Shown here: piece after piece, positions 33,769-42,978 of the stretch | Layout of the letters: every line of letters starts with the position of its first letter | Numbering within the stretch: position 1 is the first letter of the stretch | Assembly: GCF_002356315.1 (NCBI RefSeq) | Contig: NZ_AP018164.1 | Location: forward strand, 3,782,001-3,846,000 | Reading direction: 5' to 3' | DNA length: 64,000 nucleotides | DNA from: Mycobacterium shigaense | Lineage (GTDB): Bacteria > Actinomycetota > Actinomycetes > Mycobacteriales > Mycobacteriaceae | The notes under the pieces: model-generated | Database searches by the model: none | Seen by the model: the letters and a program-made list of their open reading frames with translations, nothing else | Told to the model about the DNA's origin: nothing | Position numbers and translations under genes: made by a program

Positions 33769-34974
33769 ATGCCGTCTCGCGAGCTGCCCTTTCCCGTCTT
33801 CGACGCCGACAACCATATGTACGAGCCGCAGGAGGCGCTGACCAAGTTCCTCCCCGACAACCGCAAGAACGTCATCGACTACGTGCAGGTGCGCGGTCGC
33901 ACCAAGATCGTGGTGCGCGGCCACATCAGCGAGTACATCCCCAACCCGACGTTCGAGAAGGTCGCCAAGCCGGGCGCCCAGGAGGACTACTTCCGCAACG
34001 GCGCGCAGGGCAAGACCTACCGCGAGATCCTGGGCGAGCCGATGAAGGCCATTCCCGCATTCCGCGAACCCGGCCCGAGGCTCGAGGTCATGGACGAGTT
34101 GGGCATCGACTACGCGCTGATGTTTCCCACTCTGGCCAGCCTGGTCGAGGAGCGCATGAAGGACGACCCGGAGATGACCCACGACGTCATCCACGCGCTC
34201 AACCAGTGGATGCACGAGCAATGGACGTTTAACTATCAGGACCGCATCTTCGCCACCCCGGTCATCACGCTGCCCATCGTCGACCGAGCGCTCGAGGAAC
34301 TGCAGTGGTGTCTCAAGCGCGGTGCCCGCACCGTCCTGGTCCGCCCGGCGCCGGTGCCCGGCTTCAAGGGCAGCCGGTCGTTCGGCCTCGAGGAGTTCGA
34401 TCCGTTCTGGCAGGCCTGCATCCAGGCCGAGATCCCGGTGTCGATGCACGCCTCGGACAGCGGTTACTCCGAGTTCGCGAACGTGTGGGAGCCGGGCGAC
34501 GAGTTCCTGCCGTTCAAGCCGACCCCATTCCGCAGCTTCGCGATGGGTCACCGGCCAATCCTGGACGCCATGGGCGCGCTGGTCTGCCACGGCGCACTCT
34601 CGCGCAACCCCGAGCTGCGGATCCTGTCCATCGAGAACGGCGCCGACTGGGTGCCGGACCTGTTCAAGGGCCTCAAGGGCGTCTACAAGAAGATGCCGCA
34701 GTCGTTCAGCGAGGACCCGATCCAGGCATTCAAGCGCTGCGTCTACATCACACCGTTCTGGGAGGATCGGTTCACCGAGATCGTCAACATGGTCGGTACC
34801 GACCGGGTGATGTTCGGCTCCGACTGGCCGCACCCCGAGGGCCTCAAGGATCCCATTTCGTTTGTCGACGAACTCACCGACTTCTCGGAGGAGGACGTCG
34901 CCAAGATTATGGGCGGCAACCTGATGCAGCTGATGAAGGTTTCCACGCCGGCGAAGAAGCCGGTTTCCGCCTGA
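33769..34974 (+). CDS. Amidohydrolase-2 (ACMSD-like) family metal-dependent hydrolase
   Basis: 401 residues. TIM-barrel amidohydrolase features: N-terminal DADNHMYEP (metal-binding Asp/His region), a central ISMHASD-like strand (PVSMHASDSG), and the C-terminal MFGSDWPHPEG Asp signature. Family members hydrolyse, decarboxylate or hydrate carboxylated ring-cleavage products. ATG with GAAGGAG upstream. An operator-like dyad lies just before it. Two more members are at 41-43 kb. Substrate unknown. Confidence 0.92.
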   Translation: MPSRELPFPVFDADNHMYEPQEALTKFLPDNRKNVIDYVQVRGRTKIVVRGHISEYIPNPTFEKVAKPGAQEDYFRNGAQGKTYREILGEPMKAIPAFREPGPRLEVMDELGIDYALMFPTLASLVEERMKDDPEMTHDVIHALNQWMHEQWTFNYQDRIFATPVITLPIVDRALEELQWCLKRGARTVLVRPAPVPGFKGSRSFGLEEFDPFWQACIQAEIPVSMHASDSGYSEFANVWEPGDEFLPFKPTPFRSFAMGHRPILDAMGALVCHGALSRNPELRILSIENGADWVPDLFKGLKGVYKKMPQSFSEDPIQAFKRCVYITPFWEDRFTEIVNMVGTDRVMFGSDWPHPEGLKDPISFVDELTDFSEEDVAKIMGGNLMQLMKVSTPAKKPVSA

Positions 34975-35198
34975 TCGGTTTATGCCTGGTGAGCTGCGAC
35001 TCTTCAATTGGCAGGTGGGTCAAAGCCGGCATCGATCGGCACGTTAGGCAGCCGTTGCCGAATTGATGCCATGGGGTCCGGATAGCCGTTGCTACCCTAG
35101 TTACTTGCGCGTGAACAATAAGCCCGCGCATGGCTCATAGTTGCAACTCGGTCCATAGCCAAGGGTCCGCAGGAAGGCTCTGTAGGAGGGACGGCCAG

Positions 35199-37157
35199 AT
35201 GGTGGCCGAAAAGGACTGGGACAAGACGGTTGGTGTGGGCGACGACGTGCGCCGCATCTTCGAGGACGTCCCGACGATGCTCATCGGGCTGGAAGGGCCC
35301 GAGCATCGCTTCGTCGCGGCCAATGCAGCCTACCGCGCCTTGGGGTTCAGTCCGGTCGGGATGCTGGCGCGCGAGGTCTATCCCGAACTGGAGAGCCAGC
35401 AGATCTTCCAGATGCTGGACCGGGTGTACGAGACCGGCGAGGGGCAGGGCGGGGCGGAGTGGCGGCTGCAGGCCGACTTCAGCGGCGCCGGAATCGAGGA
35501 GAGGTACTTCGACTTTCTGGTCACGCCGCGCCGCCGCGACGACGGATCGATCGAGGGCGTGCAGATCATCTTCGCCGACGTCACCAACCGCGTGCACGCG
35601 CGGCAAGCCGCCGAGGCGCGCATGGAGGAGCTTTCCGAGCGGTATCGCAACGTCCGCGATTCGGCGATCGTCATGCAGCAGGCGCTGCTCGCCGCCTCGG
35701 TGCCCGTCGTTCCCGGCGCCGACATCACCGCCGAGTACCTCGTCGCCGCGGAGGACACCGCGGCCGGCGGCGACTGGTTCGAGGCGATCGCGCTCGGGGA
35801 TCGGCTGGTCCTCGTCGTCGGCGACGTCGTCGGCCACGGCGTCGAGGCCGCCGCCGTGATGTCGCAGTTGCGCACCGCGCTGCGTATGCAGATCGTCGCG
35901 GGCCACAGCGTCACCGAAGCGCTCGAAGCGGTAGACCGCTTTCACGTTCACGTGCCGGGTTCGAAGTCGGCCACCCTGTGCGTCGGCTCGCTCGACTACG
36001 CGACGGGCGAGTTCCAGTACTGCACCGCCGGGCACCCCCCGCCGTTGTTGGTCAGCGCCGACGCCACCGCGCGCTACCTGGAGCCCTCGGGCGCGGGCCC
36101 GCTGGGCAGCGAGACGAGCTTTCCCGTGCGCAGCGAGATCCTGGGCATCGGCGACTCGGTGCTGTTGTACTCCGATGGCCTGATCGAACGCCCCGGCCGC
36201 CCGCTGGTTGCCAGTACCGCCGAGTTCGCGGAGCTGGCCGCGAACATCGTCCGCGGGGTCGGCGGCTTCGTGATAGACGCACCGACCCGGTCCATCGACC
36301 GGATCTGTTCGGAGACGCTCGAACTGCTGCTGCGCGAGACCGGTTACAGCGATGACATCACGCTGCTCGCGGCGCAACGGCGTACCCCGCCGGCGCCGCT
36401 GCACATGACGCTGGATGCGACCATCCACGCCGCGCGCGCCGTGCGTTTCCGGCTTCGGGAGTGGCTGACCGAAATCGGTGCCCACGCCGACGACATCTCC
36501 GACGTCGTGCATGCGGTCTCGGAGTTCGTCGAGAACTCGGTCGAGCACGGCTACAGCACCGAGGTTGCCGACGGGGTTGTCGTCGACGCATCGCTGGCCG
36601 GCGACGGCAATCTGCGCGTCGCGGTGGCCGACCGCGGCCGGTGGAAGGATCATCGCACCGGCGAGCAGGGGCGCGGGCGCGGCCTGGCGATGGCCGAGGC
36701 GTTGGTATCCCACGCGCACGTCGAGCGCGGCAAACGCGGGACGACGGCCAGTGTCACACACCGCCTCACCCGCCCGGCGAACTTCGTCTCCGACCCTATG
36801 GTCAGCCGGGCGCCGCATCCGCGGCCGACCAAGTCTGAATTCACCTTAGTGATCAGCGAGCCCGGTCACCTCGTGGTCACCGGCGATGTCGACTCCACAA
36901 GCGCATCGACTCTGGATCGTCAAATCGCCGTCGAAAGCCGTTCGGGTATAGCGTCTTTGACGATCGATCTCACCGCTGTCACCCACCTGGGGTCGGCGGG
37001 CGTCAGCGCCCTTGCCGCCGCACGCAACCGGGCGCGCCGGCAGGGCGGCGACTGCGTGTTGATCGCCCCGCCCGGCAGCCCCGCGCACCATATTCTTTCG
37101 ATGGTCCAGATACCGGTCGCCAGCGGCGACAACGAAAACGTCTTGATCGATGAATAG
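35199..37157 (+). CDS. PAS-SpoIIE phosphatase-HATPase-STAS sigma-factor regulator (Rv1364c homologue)
   Basis: 652 residues, the length of M. tuberculosis Rv1364c (653). Domains in order: PAS sensor (about 15-130), PP2C-type SpoIIE/RsbU phosphatase (about 165-385, with AGGDWFEA and GDVVGHGVEAA), a GHKL anti-sigma kinase domain (about 395-530, with ENSVEHGY and GRGLAMAEA), and a STAS anti-anti-sigma domain (about 555-652, with LTAVTHLGSAGVSAL). It controls partner switching of an SigF-type stress sigma factor. ATG 35199 has TAGGAGGG upstream. It is not beside a sigma gene here. Confidence 0.93.
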   Translation: MVAEKDWDKTVGVGDDVRRIFEDVPTMLIGLEGPEHRFVAANAAYRALGFSPVGMLAREVYPELESQQIFQMLDRVYETGEGQGGAEWRLQADFSGAGIEERYFDFLVTPRRRDDGSIEGVQIIFADVTNRVHARQAAEARMEELSERYRNVRDSAIVMQQALLAASVPVVPGADITAEYLVAAEDTAAGGDWFEAIALGDRLVLVVGDVVGHGVEAAAVMSQLRTALRMQIVAGHSVTEALEAVDRFHVHVPGSKSATLCVGSLDYATGEFQYCTAGHPPPLLVSADATARYLEPSGAGPLGSETSFPVRSEILGIGDSVLLYSDGLIERPGRPLVASTAEFAELAANIVRGVGGFVIDAPTRSIDRICSETLELLLRETGYSDDITLLAAQRRTPPAPLHMTLDATIHAARAVRFRLREWLTEIGAHADDISDVVHAVSEFVENSVEHGYSTEVADGVVVDASLAGDGNLRVAVADRGRWKDHRTGEQGRGRGLAMAEALVSHAHVERGKRGTTASVTHRLTRPANFVSDPMVSRAPHPRPTKSEFTLVISEPGHLVVTGDVDSTSASTLDRQIAVESRSGIASLTIDLTAVTHLGSAGVSALAAARNRARRQGGDCVLIAPPGSPAHHILSMVQIPVASGDNENVLIDE

Positions 37158-37178
37158 CCGGGCCAATCAGCCCCGCGA

Positions 37179-38429
37179 TCACCGTGTCTGGCCGTGCCGA
37201 ACCTGGTTGAACGGCACCCCGCGGTCGGCGGCATATTCCCGCGGGAAACCTAGCACCCGCTCACCGATGACGTTGCGCGCCATCTCGGTGGTGCCCCCGC
37301 CGATCGCGACAGTCTGCCGGGACAGGTAGCGCAGTCCGGTCTCCAGGCCGTCGCCGTCCTGTCCCACAGCTCCGGCGGCTCCCGAAATGGCTAGGGCGGT
37401 GTCCACATCCAAAGCCACCGTCTCGGAATGGAAAAGCCTGATGAGGGTGCCGGCGGTCGGGGGCAACACACCGTCGCGCACGCTGCGGTATACGTGGCCG
37501 ATCAGGTGCTCGGCGACCGCGCGGTGCACCAGCACCCGGCCGGCCATCTCCTGCACGCGTTCGCTGTCGGCCTGACCCGTCTTCTCCGCGAGGGCGACGT
37601 AATCAACAGGATTCGCGTTGCCGCCCTCGCTGCCGCTGCCGCTGGCGAACTCCGAGCCCTGGCCGACCGCGCGACGTTCGTGGTAGAGCTGGCGCGAGGC
37701 CACCGCCCAGCCGCCGTCGACCTCGCCCACGACTGCGTCGTCGCCGACGTCGACCCCGTCGAGGAACTCCTCGCAGAATTCGGTGGAACCGCTCAGCATC
37801 GTGATGTGCCGCAACGTGATTCCGGGGTGCTTGATCGGCACCAGGAACATGGTCAGGCCCTCGTGCTTGGGCACCTCCCAATTGGTGCGTGCCAGGCACA
37901 ACCCGTAATCCGCGGCGAACGCGCTGGTGCTCCAGGTCTTGGCGCCGTTGATGATCCAGCGATCGCCGCGGCGCTCGGCCCGGGTGATGACACCGGCCAG
38001 GTCCGACCCGCCGCTCGGTTCGCTCAACAGCTGCACCAGCACCTCTTCGCCGCGCAGCGCCGCGGCGATGTGCTGCCTCTTCTGGTCCTCGGTCCCGGTG
38101 TCGAGCAGCGTGGCGCAGCAGATGGTGAACGTCGGGGTGTTGAGGATCAACGGCAACTCGTAGTTCAGTGATACCTCGTCGAATGCCTTCTGGTATTCGT
38201 AATCCAGCCCCAGGCCGCCGCACTCCCGCGGAAAGCAGATACCCGCGAATCCGCCTTCATAGAGCCGCTTTTGCAGTTCGCGTGCCCGGTTCCAGGCGGT
38301 CTCGTCATCGCGCGGCGCGGGTGGCGGCGAAGTGGGGTCGATGGCGGGCATGTGGTCCGCCAACCACGCTTGGGCCCGGGCGGCGAACTCCGGGACGGAT
38401 TCGGTCGAGGTCAAGTGGTCAGTCGTCAT
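37179..38429 (-). CDS. Acyl-CoA dehydrogenase (FadE-like), large partner
   Basis: 416 residues. Full FadE: QLLSEPSGGSDLAGV, INGAKTWSTSAFA and C-terminal AIGGGTTEMARNVIGERVLG, which again lacks Glu at the YEG position. The start overlaps the stop of the upstream gene (ATGA), forming the third FadE pair of the window. A Ser/Gly linker (SGSGSEGGN) interrupts the C-terminal domain. Likely partner in an alpha2beta2 dehydrogenase acting on a branched or cyclic CoA ester. Confidence 0.92.
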   Translation of the reverse strand: MTTDHLTSTESVPEFAARAQAWLADHMPAIDPTSPPPAPRDDETAWNRARELQKRLYEGGFAGICFPRECGGLGLDYEYQKAFDEVSLNYELPLILNTPTFTICCATLLDTGTEDQKRQHIAAALRGEEVLVQLLSEPSGGSDLAGVITRAERRGDRWIINGAKTWSTSAFAADYGLCLARTNWEVPKHEGLTMFLVPIKHPGITLRHITMLSGSTEFCEEFLDGVDVGDDAVVGEVDGGWAVASRQLYHERRAVGQGSEFASGSGSEGGNANPVDYVALAEKTGQADSERVQEMAGRVLVHRAVAEHLIGHVYRSVRDGVLPPTAGTLIRLFHSETVALDVDTALAISGAAGAVGQDGDGLETGLRYLSRQTVAIGGGTTEMARNVIGERVLGFPREYAADRGVPFNQVRHGQTR

Positions 38430-39568
38430 CGCGCCGAGCGGGCCGTTCGCTCCGCCTCGTACACCCGCAGGTTGTGTTCCTCCGGCGTGCCAAACATGGA
38501 TCGGTACAACGTAACCCGCCTCAGATACAAATGGAGGTCGTGCTCCCACGTGACGCCGATGCCGCCGTGCATCTGAACGCATGCCTGCACCAGCCGGCCG
38601 GCCATCTCGCCGACGTAGGACTTCGCGATGCTCGCCGACAGGCCCGCCGTGCCCGAGCGCTCGGCGACGGCCGCGACCGCCGCAGCCGTGGTGGCGCGGC
38701 AGGCTTCCAGCCAGAGCTTCATGTCGGCGAAGCCGTGCTTGAGCGCCTGATACGACGCGAGGGGGCGGCCGAACGTGTGCCGGTCCATCGCCCATCGGGC
38801 GGTGAAGTCGAACACCGTTTGCAGGATGCCGACCACCTCGGCGCACTGCAGGACCTGGGCGATCTGGCTCTGCCGGTCGATCAGTGCGGGGGTTTGCGCC
38901 GCGCTGCCGACCACCGCGGACGGCTCGACGACCACGCCGTCAAAGTGCACCCGCGCATATTGCTTGACCAGGTCCACCGACTTTTGCGGCGTCACTCGGA
39001 CACCCGGCGCGTCCGCCTGCACCAGCAGTTGCCGAATCTCGTCACCGCAGCGCGCTACCACCAGGAACAGCCCGCTGTCGGCGCCGGCCTCGACACGATC
39101 CTTGCTGCCGTCGATCCGATAGCCGGTGTCGGTCCGGCTGGCGGTGACCGCCGGATTCAGCGGCGCCCAGCCCGTGCCGGGCTCGTAGACCGCCCAGGAC
39201 GCCACGGTTTCACCCGCGATCAGTGACTCGATGACGCCCGCATGTGCCTGGGCGTCGACGCTGTCGGCGAGCGCGGCCAGCACCGCGCTAACCGGGTACA
39301 GCGGCCCGGGCGCCACGGTCTTACCCAGCTGCTCGGCAACCATCGCCAGATCCGAGACGCCGCTGCCCGACACACTGCCGCCGCCCAGCTCCTCGGGAAC
39401 CAGCAGCGCCGTCCATCCGAGTTCAGCGGCCCGCCGCCACCACGCGGGTTCGAAGGACACGCCCGCGGCATGCAGTTCGCGGACGCGGCGCAGCGGGGCT
39501 TCCTTCTGCAGGAACGACTGCGTCGTCGAGGCGAAGAGCGCCTTTTCGGGGGAGTCGAGGACGGTCAT
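38426..39568 (-). CDS. Acyl-CoA dehydrogenase (FadE-like), small partner
   Basis: 380 residues from ATG. The N-terminal helical domain and C-terminal HTFGRPLASYQALKHGFADM and MHGGIGVTWEHDLHLYLRR are conserved; the catalytic C-terminal YEG segment is absent. It is the first gene of the pair with the 37.2-38.4 kb dehydrogenase. A TTAC-N-GTA-type site lies 26-34 bp upstream of its ATG. Confidence 0.9.
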   Translation of the reverse strand: MTVLDSPEKALFASTTQSFLQKEAPLRRVRELHAAGVSFEPAWWRRAAELGWTALLVPEELGGGSVSGSGVSDLAMVAEQLGKTVAPGPLYPVSAVLAALADSVDAQAHAGVIESLIAGETVASWAVYEPGTGWAPLNPAVTASRTDTGYRIDGSKDRVEAGADSGLFLVVARCGDEIRQLLVQADAPGVRVTPQKSVDLVKQYARVHFDGVVVEPSAVVGSAAQTPALIDRQSQIAQVLQCAEVVGILQTVFDFTARWAMDRHTFGRPLASYQALKHGFADMKLWLEACRATTAAAVAAVAERSGTAGLSASIAKSYVGEMAGRLVQACVQMHGGIGVTWEHDLHLYLRRVTLYRSMFGTPEEHNLRVYEAERTARSAR

Positions 39569-39593
39569 GATGTCTCGATGTTAGCAATGAGCG

Positions 39594-39602
39594 GTACCGT
39601 AA
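39594..39602 (-). promoter_or_regulatory. TTAC-N-GTAA type site upstream of the FadE pair
   Basis: Read on the minus strand: TTACGGTAC, one mismatch from the palindrome. It lies 26-34 bp upstream of the ATG at 39568. Confidence 0.4.
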
Positions 39603-39656
39603 GAGATACCGGAGTCCAGTCGGTAGTGGTGCCGACGGATGCCCGCCGGCGAGCTG

Positions 39657-40622
39657 TCAGATGGCGAAGACCCGGCGCACCGACTGGGCGTGCAACGCCC
39701 GGTTCTCCTGAGACACAACCCAATCCGGCACCACTGAGTCGAAGCCGTTGAATGTCGCTGCGATGACGTGCAATTCGGTGTGCACGAAGGCATGCAGCAG
39801 CCGGTTGGCATAATCGATCGCTTCGTCGCGGCAGGGGTCGATCTCGCTGCAGCTGATGAAGGTGGGCGGCAGCCCCTCCAGGTTCGCCCGATGCGCCGGG
39901 ACGTGCTGGCCGCTGGCGCTATCGGAGCCGAGGTAGTGGCCCCATGCGCGGCTCACCGCGGGGCCGTTGAGTCCCGGGGTGCGCTGAAACTCGCGCCGCG
40001 ACGGCGTGGCGTCGCTGTCCAGCATCGGCTGGTGCAGGATCTGCATGCGGATCTGCGGACCCTCGTTGTCGAACATGCGCTGGGCCAGGCCCGCGACCAG
40101 GGCCGCACCCGCGTCGCGGCCCATCACCGCCAGGCGGCTCGGGTCCACCTCCAGTTCCGCGCAGTTGCGGACGGCGTAGTAGAAACCCGCCTCGACGTCG
40201 TCGAGCGCTGCCGGACATGGATTTTCCGGAGCCAGCCGGTAGTCGACGGAGACCACCAGGCAGCCGCCCGCACGGGCTAGTTCCACGCACTGCGCGTGAT
40301 CGGTGTCCAGGTTGCCGGTCACGAAGGCACCGCCGTGGGCGTACAGCAGCAACGGAGCGCCCGACGAGCCCTCGACGCGGCCGCGGTAGAGCCGCAGGTT
40401 CAGCTGCCGGCCGCCCGGACCGGGGATGGAGCGCGATTCGACGGTCACGCCGTCGGTGTCGGCCGCCGCCGCGCGCTCCGCGGCCAATCGGTTGACATGC
40501 TCACGCTCGGCGGCCAGTGTCTCGGCCCGGAATTCGACGACACCCAGTTCGCTCGCGGCCTCCCGCAGCACCGGGTCGATGCGGTTGATACCTTGCGGGC
40601 GGCTCACATCCGTTTGTGTCAT
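39657..40622 (-). CDS. HSL/LipH-type alpha/beta hydrolase with lost catalytic residues
   Basis: 321 residues with a full hormone-sensitive-lipase-type fold: oxyanion motif HGGAF (96-100), DYRLAPENP, and the acid region SEIDPCRDEAIDYA (D262). The nucleophile elbow reads MGRDAGA, with Asp170 where GDSAGG has the catalytic Ser, and the C-terminal His site reads FNGFDS, with Asn292 where HGF is expected. Two of three triad residues are thus missing although the frame is intact. It may be a non-catalytic binding protein or use another chemistry. ATG start. Confidence 0.88.
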   Translation of the reverse strand: MTQTDVSRPQGINRIDPVLREAASELGVVEFRAETLAAEREHVNRLAAERAAAADTDGVTVESRSIPGPGGRQLNLRLYRGRVEGSSGAPLLLYAHGGAFVTGNLDTDHAQCVELARAGGCLVVSVDYRLAPENPCPAALDDVEAGFYYAVRNCAELEVDPSRLAVMGRDAGAALVAGLAQRMFDNEGPQIRMQILHQPMLDSDATPSRREFQRTPGLNGPAVSRAWGHYLGSDSASGQHVPAHRANLEGLPPTFISCSEIDPCRDEAIDYANRLLHAFVHTELHVIAATFNGFDSVVPDWVVSQENRALHAQSVRRVFAI

Positions 40623-40705
40623 ACCTTCTCAACTTCCGGACTCAAGGCGCAGGCTCGGCGTCGGGGCCCGGCGGGTCGCCTGATCCGAAGCCATCTACAA
40701 GGTAG

Positions 40706-40721
40706 ACCTGGGATTCCAGGT
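40706..40721. promoter_or_regulatory. Inverted repeat ACCTGG-GATT-CCAGGT
   Basis: Six-bp arms in the 143-bp gap upstream of the hydrolase gene (84 bp before its ATG) and downstream of the amidohydrolase stop region. It could be an operator or a small hairpin. Confidence 0.3.
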
Positions 40722-40765
40722 GGTAAACGACGAGGTACCGGTTGCTGCGCGACTTCGGCAGCGGC

Positions 40766-41932
40766 TCACCCTTCCGGGGCGTCGGGCCGCTCACCGGGGA
40801 GCGCTCTGACCGTCGACGGCAGCCCGTACAGCGCCATCGCGTTGCCGCGCATGATCCGCTCGCGTTGGGCGGCGGGGAACCGGTTGATCGCGTAGGCCGG
40901 CGCGTCGTAGCTCCAGTGCGGATAGTCCGTCGAGAACATCAGGTTGTCGCCGAGGTCCATCATCTCCAGGTACTCGCGGAACTCGACGGTGTCGACGTCC
41001 TCGAGTGGCTGTGTGGTGAACCTGACGTGTTCGCGCACATAGTCCGACGGGCGACGCCGCACCTGGGGCAGGTCGCCGCGACGGGCTTCCCAGATCCGGT
41101 CCATTCGGGACATCACCGGCATCGCCCACGTGAAGCCGCCCTCGATGAAGACCACCCGCAGGTCAGGATGCCGATCGAACGCACCGTCGAACACCAGGCT
41201 CATCAGGTGCGAGACATACAGCAGCGGCCAGGACGCGAAGAAGTCATGCCAATGCGCGGGGTTGCCGACCGGGTAGATCGGGATCAATTCGAAGGGCGTT
41301 TGGCCCATCAGGTGCGTGGAGATCGGCAGGCCGTGGCGCGAGGCGGCGTCGTAGAGGGGATCGAAATGCGGGCTCCCGAACGGGATTCCGCGCGTCTGCG
41401 GCGTCATCAGCACTTGGGCCAGGTAGGGATGTCCCGCCCAGCGTTCGACTTCGCGCGCCGCCAGCGCCGGTGTCTGCGCGCTGACGCTGATCGACCCGCG
41501 CCAGCGACCGTGCGTGTTGTGCTTGTCCAGCCATACGTCGGCCAGCCAGTCGTTGTAGGTCGACTTGAGCACGTGCTCGGCCTGCGGCAGCTGCGCGTCG
41601 CACATCGGCTCCAGCGACGCGATGCTGACGCCGGCGTCGACCAGCAATTGCTGCGCCGCGAAATCCGGGTCACTGCCCGCGACCCCGCCGTCCGGCGGCC
41701 ACGAGTCCATGCGCAGCGACGACGTCTTGTACGAATCGGGTGTGTCGTAGAAGTGCGGTATCGGCGCGACGCCGTTGCCGGTCGGCCAGATCTTGTCCAC
41801 CCACTCCGGCGGCGCATAGGACTTGAGCACCTCGGCCGAGACGGGCAGCGGGTGCACGTCGGTGTCGACGATGGTGACCGCGATCTCGTCGTGTTGCTCC
41901 GTGGTCGATTCGAACCGTTCGATGGTCGTCAT
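40766..41932 (-). CDS. Amidohydrolase-2 family metal-dependent hydrolase
   Basis: 388 residues. VDTDVHPLP at the N-terminus gives the metal-binding Asp-x-His; central PISTHLMG and C-terminal MFSTDYPHWSYD complete the ACMSD-like barrel signature. The start ATG overlaps the stop of the upstream amidohydrolase (ATGA). It is the third gene of a coupled unit: Rieske ferredoxin, amidohydrolase, amidohydrolase. The two hydrolases may form a heteromer or act in sequence. Substrate unknown. Confidence 0.92.
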   Translation of the reverse strand: MTTIERFESTTEQHDEIAVTIVDTDVHPLPVSAEVLKSYAPPEWVDKIWPTGNGVAPIPHFYDTPDSYKTSSLRMDSWPPDGGVAGSDPDFAAQQLLVDAGVSIASLEPMCDAQLPQAEHVLKSTYNDWLADVWLDKHNTHGRWRGSISVSAQTPALAAREVERWAGHPYLAQVLMTPQTRGIPFGSPHFDPLYDAASRHGLPISTHLMGQTPFELIPIYPVGNPAHWHDFFASWPLLYVSHLMSLVFDGAFDRHPDLRVVFIEGGFTWAMPVMSRMDRIWEARRGDLPQVRRRPSDYVREHVRFTTQPLEDVDTVEFREYLEMMDLGDNLMFSTDYPHWSYDAPAYAINRFPAAQRERIMRGNAMALYGLPSTVRALPGERPDAPEG

Positions 41933-42978
41933 CAGACGCGCTCCTTGAGTCCGTACAGCTCACTTGCATTCCGCCACAACAGCTTTTCGCGTTGCTCGGC
42001 ATCGAGACCCGCGGCCGCCACTGGTGGCTCCGACGTGGACCAGTGCGGGTAGCCGGATCCATACATCAGCAGATCGGCTTTCTCGGTGAAGTTCATCCAG
42101 CGCTGGGTGTGGGCCGGCTCCAGCGGGCCGTCGAACGCCGACGAGCAGAACCGGACGTGGCCGGGCAGGTATTCGCTGGGATAGCGGTCGACCCATGGCG
42201 TCTGGTCCCGCATCGAGAGCCAGAAGGTGTCCAGCCGCCACATCAGCGGGGTCAGGATGTCGTAGCCGCCGTCGGTGAAGACGAACTTCAGGCCGGGCAG
42301 CCGGCCGAAGACGCCCTCGACGATGAGCGTGGCCAGATGCACAAAGTAGTTCAGCGGCATGAACGCCGCATAGCCGGGATAGGTGTGGGCGTGCCCGGCG
42401 AAGGTGGGTGCGTAGTCGACGCCATTGCCGCCGTTGATGTGCACGGCGACCGGCAGCCCGTGGGCCGCAGCCGCCTCCCAGATGGGTTCGAACATCGGCT
42501 TGCCGTACGGCTCGCGCGACTGCATCGGAATACCGACCTGCGCGAGTTTCGGGTGAGCGGCGAGGCGTTCGATCTCCGCGACCGCCCCCCTGGGGTCTTC
42601 GGGGTTGACTCGAATGGTGCCGAGAAACCGGTTCGTGGTGTCGGGCTCCAGCCACCGTTCCACCAGCCAGTCGTTGACCGCCGCGCAGATCCTGCTGTTG
42701 AGCAGGTAGTCGGCGATGTTGCCGCGGGTCAGCGGATTCAAGACGGCGTAGTCGACTCCCGCGTCCTCGAACAGATGCCGGCCGACGGTCTCAGGGTCCG
42801 ATCCCGGGTAGTGCTCGCCGTAGAGTTCCTGGCGGTAGTCGCCACCCGGGGCCTGGTACCACTGCCGCTCGACGTCGGGGATCGCGCGGAGTCGGTGGGG
42901 TTCGGACAGGTAGCGCCGGATCTCGGCGTTGTAACGAAAGTGCGGTTGCACGCAGGTGTCTATAACCATGTGGCTCAT
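41932..42978 (-). CDS. Amidohydrolase-2 family metal-dependent hydrolase
   Basis: 348 residues. The N-terminus is VIDTCVQPHF, with Cys-x-Gln in place of the Asp-x-His metal pair seen in the two relatives here; later PVAVHINGG, FTDGGYD and MYGSGYPHWSTSE follow, where Asp of the SDYPH signature is Gly. The metal site therefore looks altered, so it may be a structural partner for the coupled downstream amidohydrolase. ATG overlaps the Rieske ferredoxin stop (ATGA). Confidence 0.9.
   Translation of the reverse strand: MSHMVIDTCVQPHFRYNAEIRRYLSEPHRLRAIPDVERQWYQAPGGDYRQELYGEHYPGSDPETVGRHLFEDAGVDYAVLNPLTRGNIADYLLNSRICAAVNDWLVERWLEPDTTNRFLGTIRVNPEDPRGAVAEIERLAAHPKLAQVGIPMQSREPYGKPMFEPIWEAAAAHGLPVAVHINGGNGVDYAPTFAGHAHTYPGYAAFMPLNYFVHLATLIVEGVFGRLPGLKFVFTDGGYDILTPLMWRLDTFWLSMRDQTPWVDRYPSEYLPGHVRFCSSAFDGPLEPAHTQRWMNFTEKADLLMYGSGYPHWSTSEPPVAAAGLDAEQREKLLWRNASELYGLKERV

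Noticed and set aside
34975..35198. A promoter or small RNA in the 224-bp gap before the Rv1364c-like gene
   Set aside because: No clear -10/-35 pair, hairpin or conserved motif could be supported.
40623..40765. A small gene in the gap upstream of the hydrolase
   Set aside because: No start with a ribosome site and no recognisable product; only an inverted repeat is seen.
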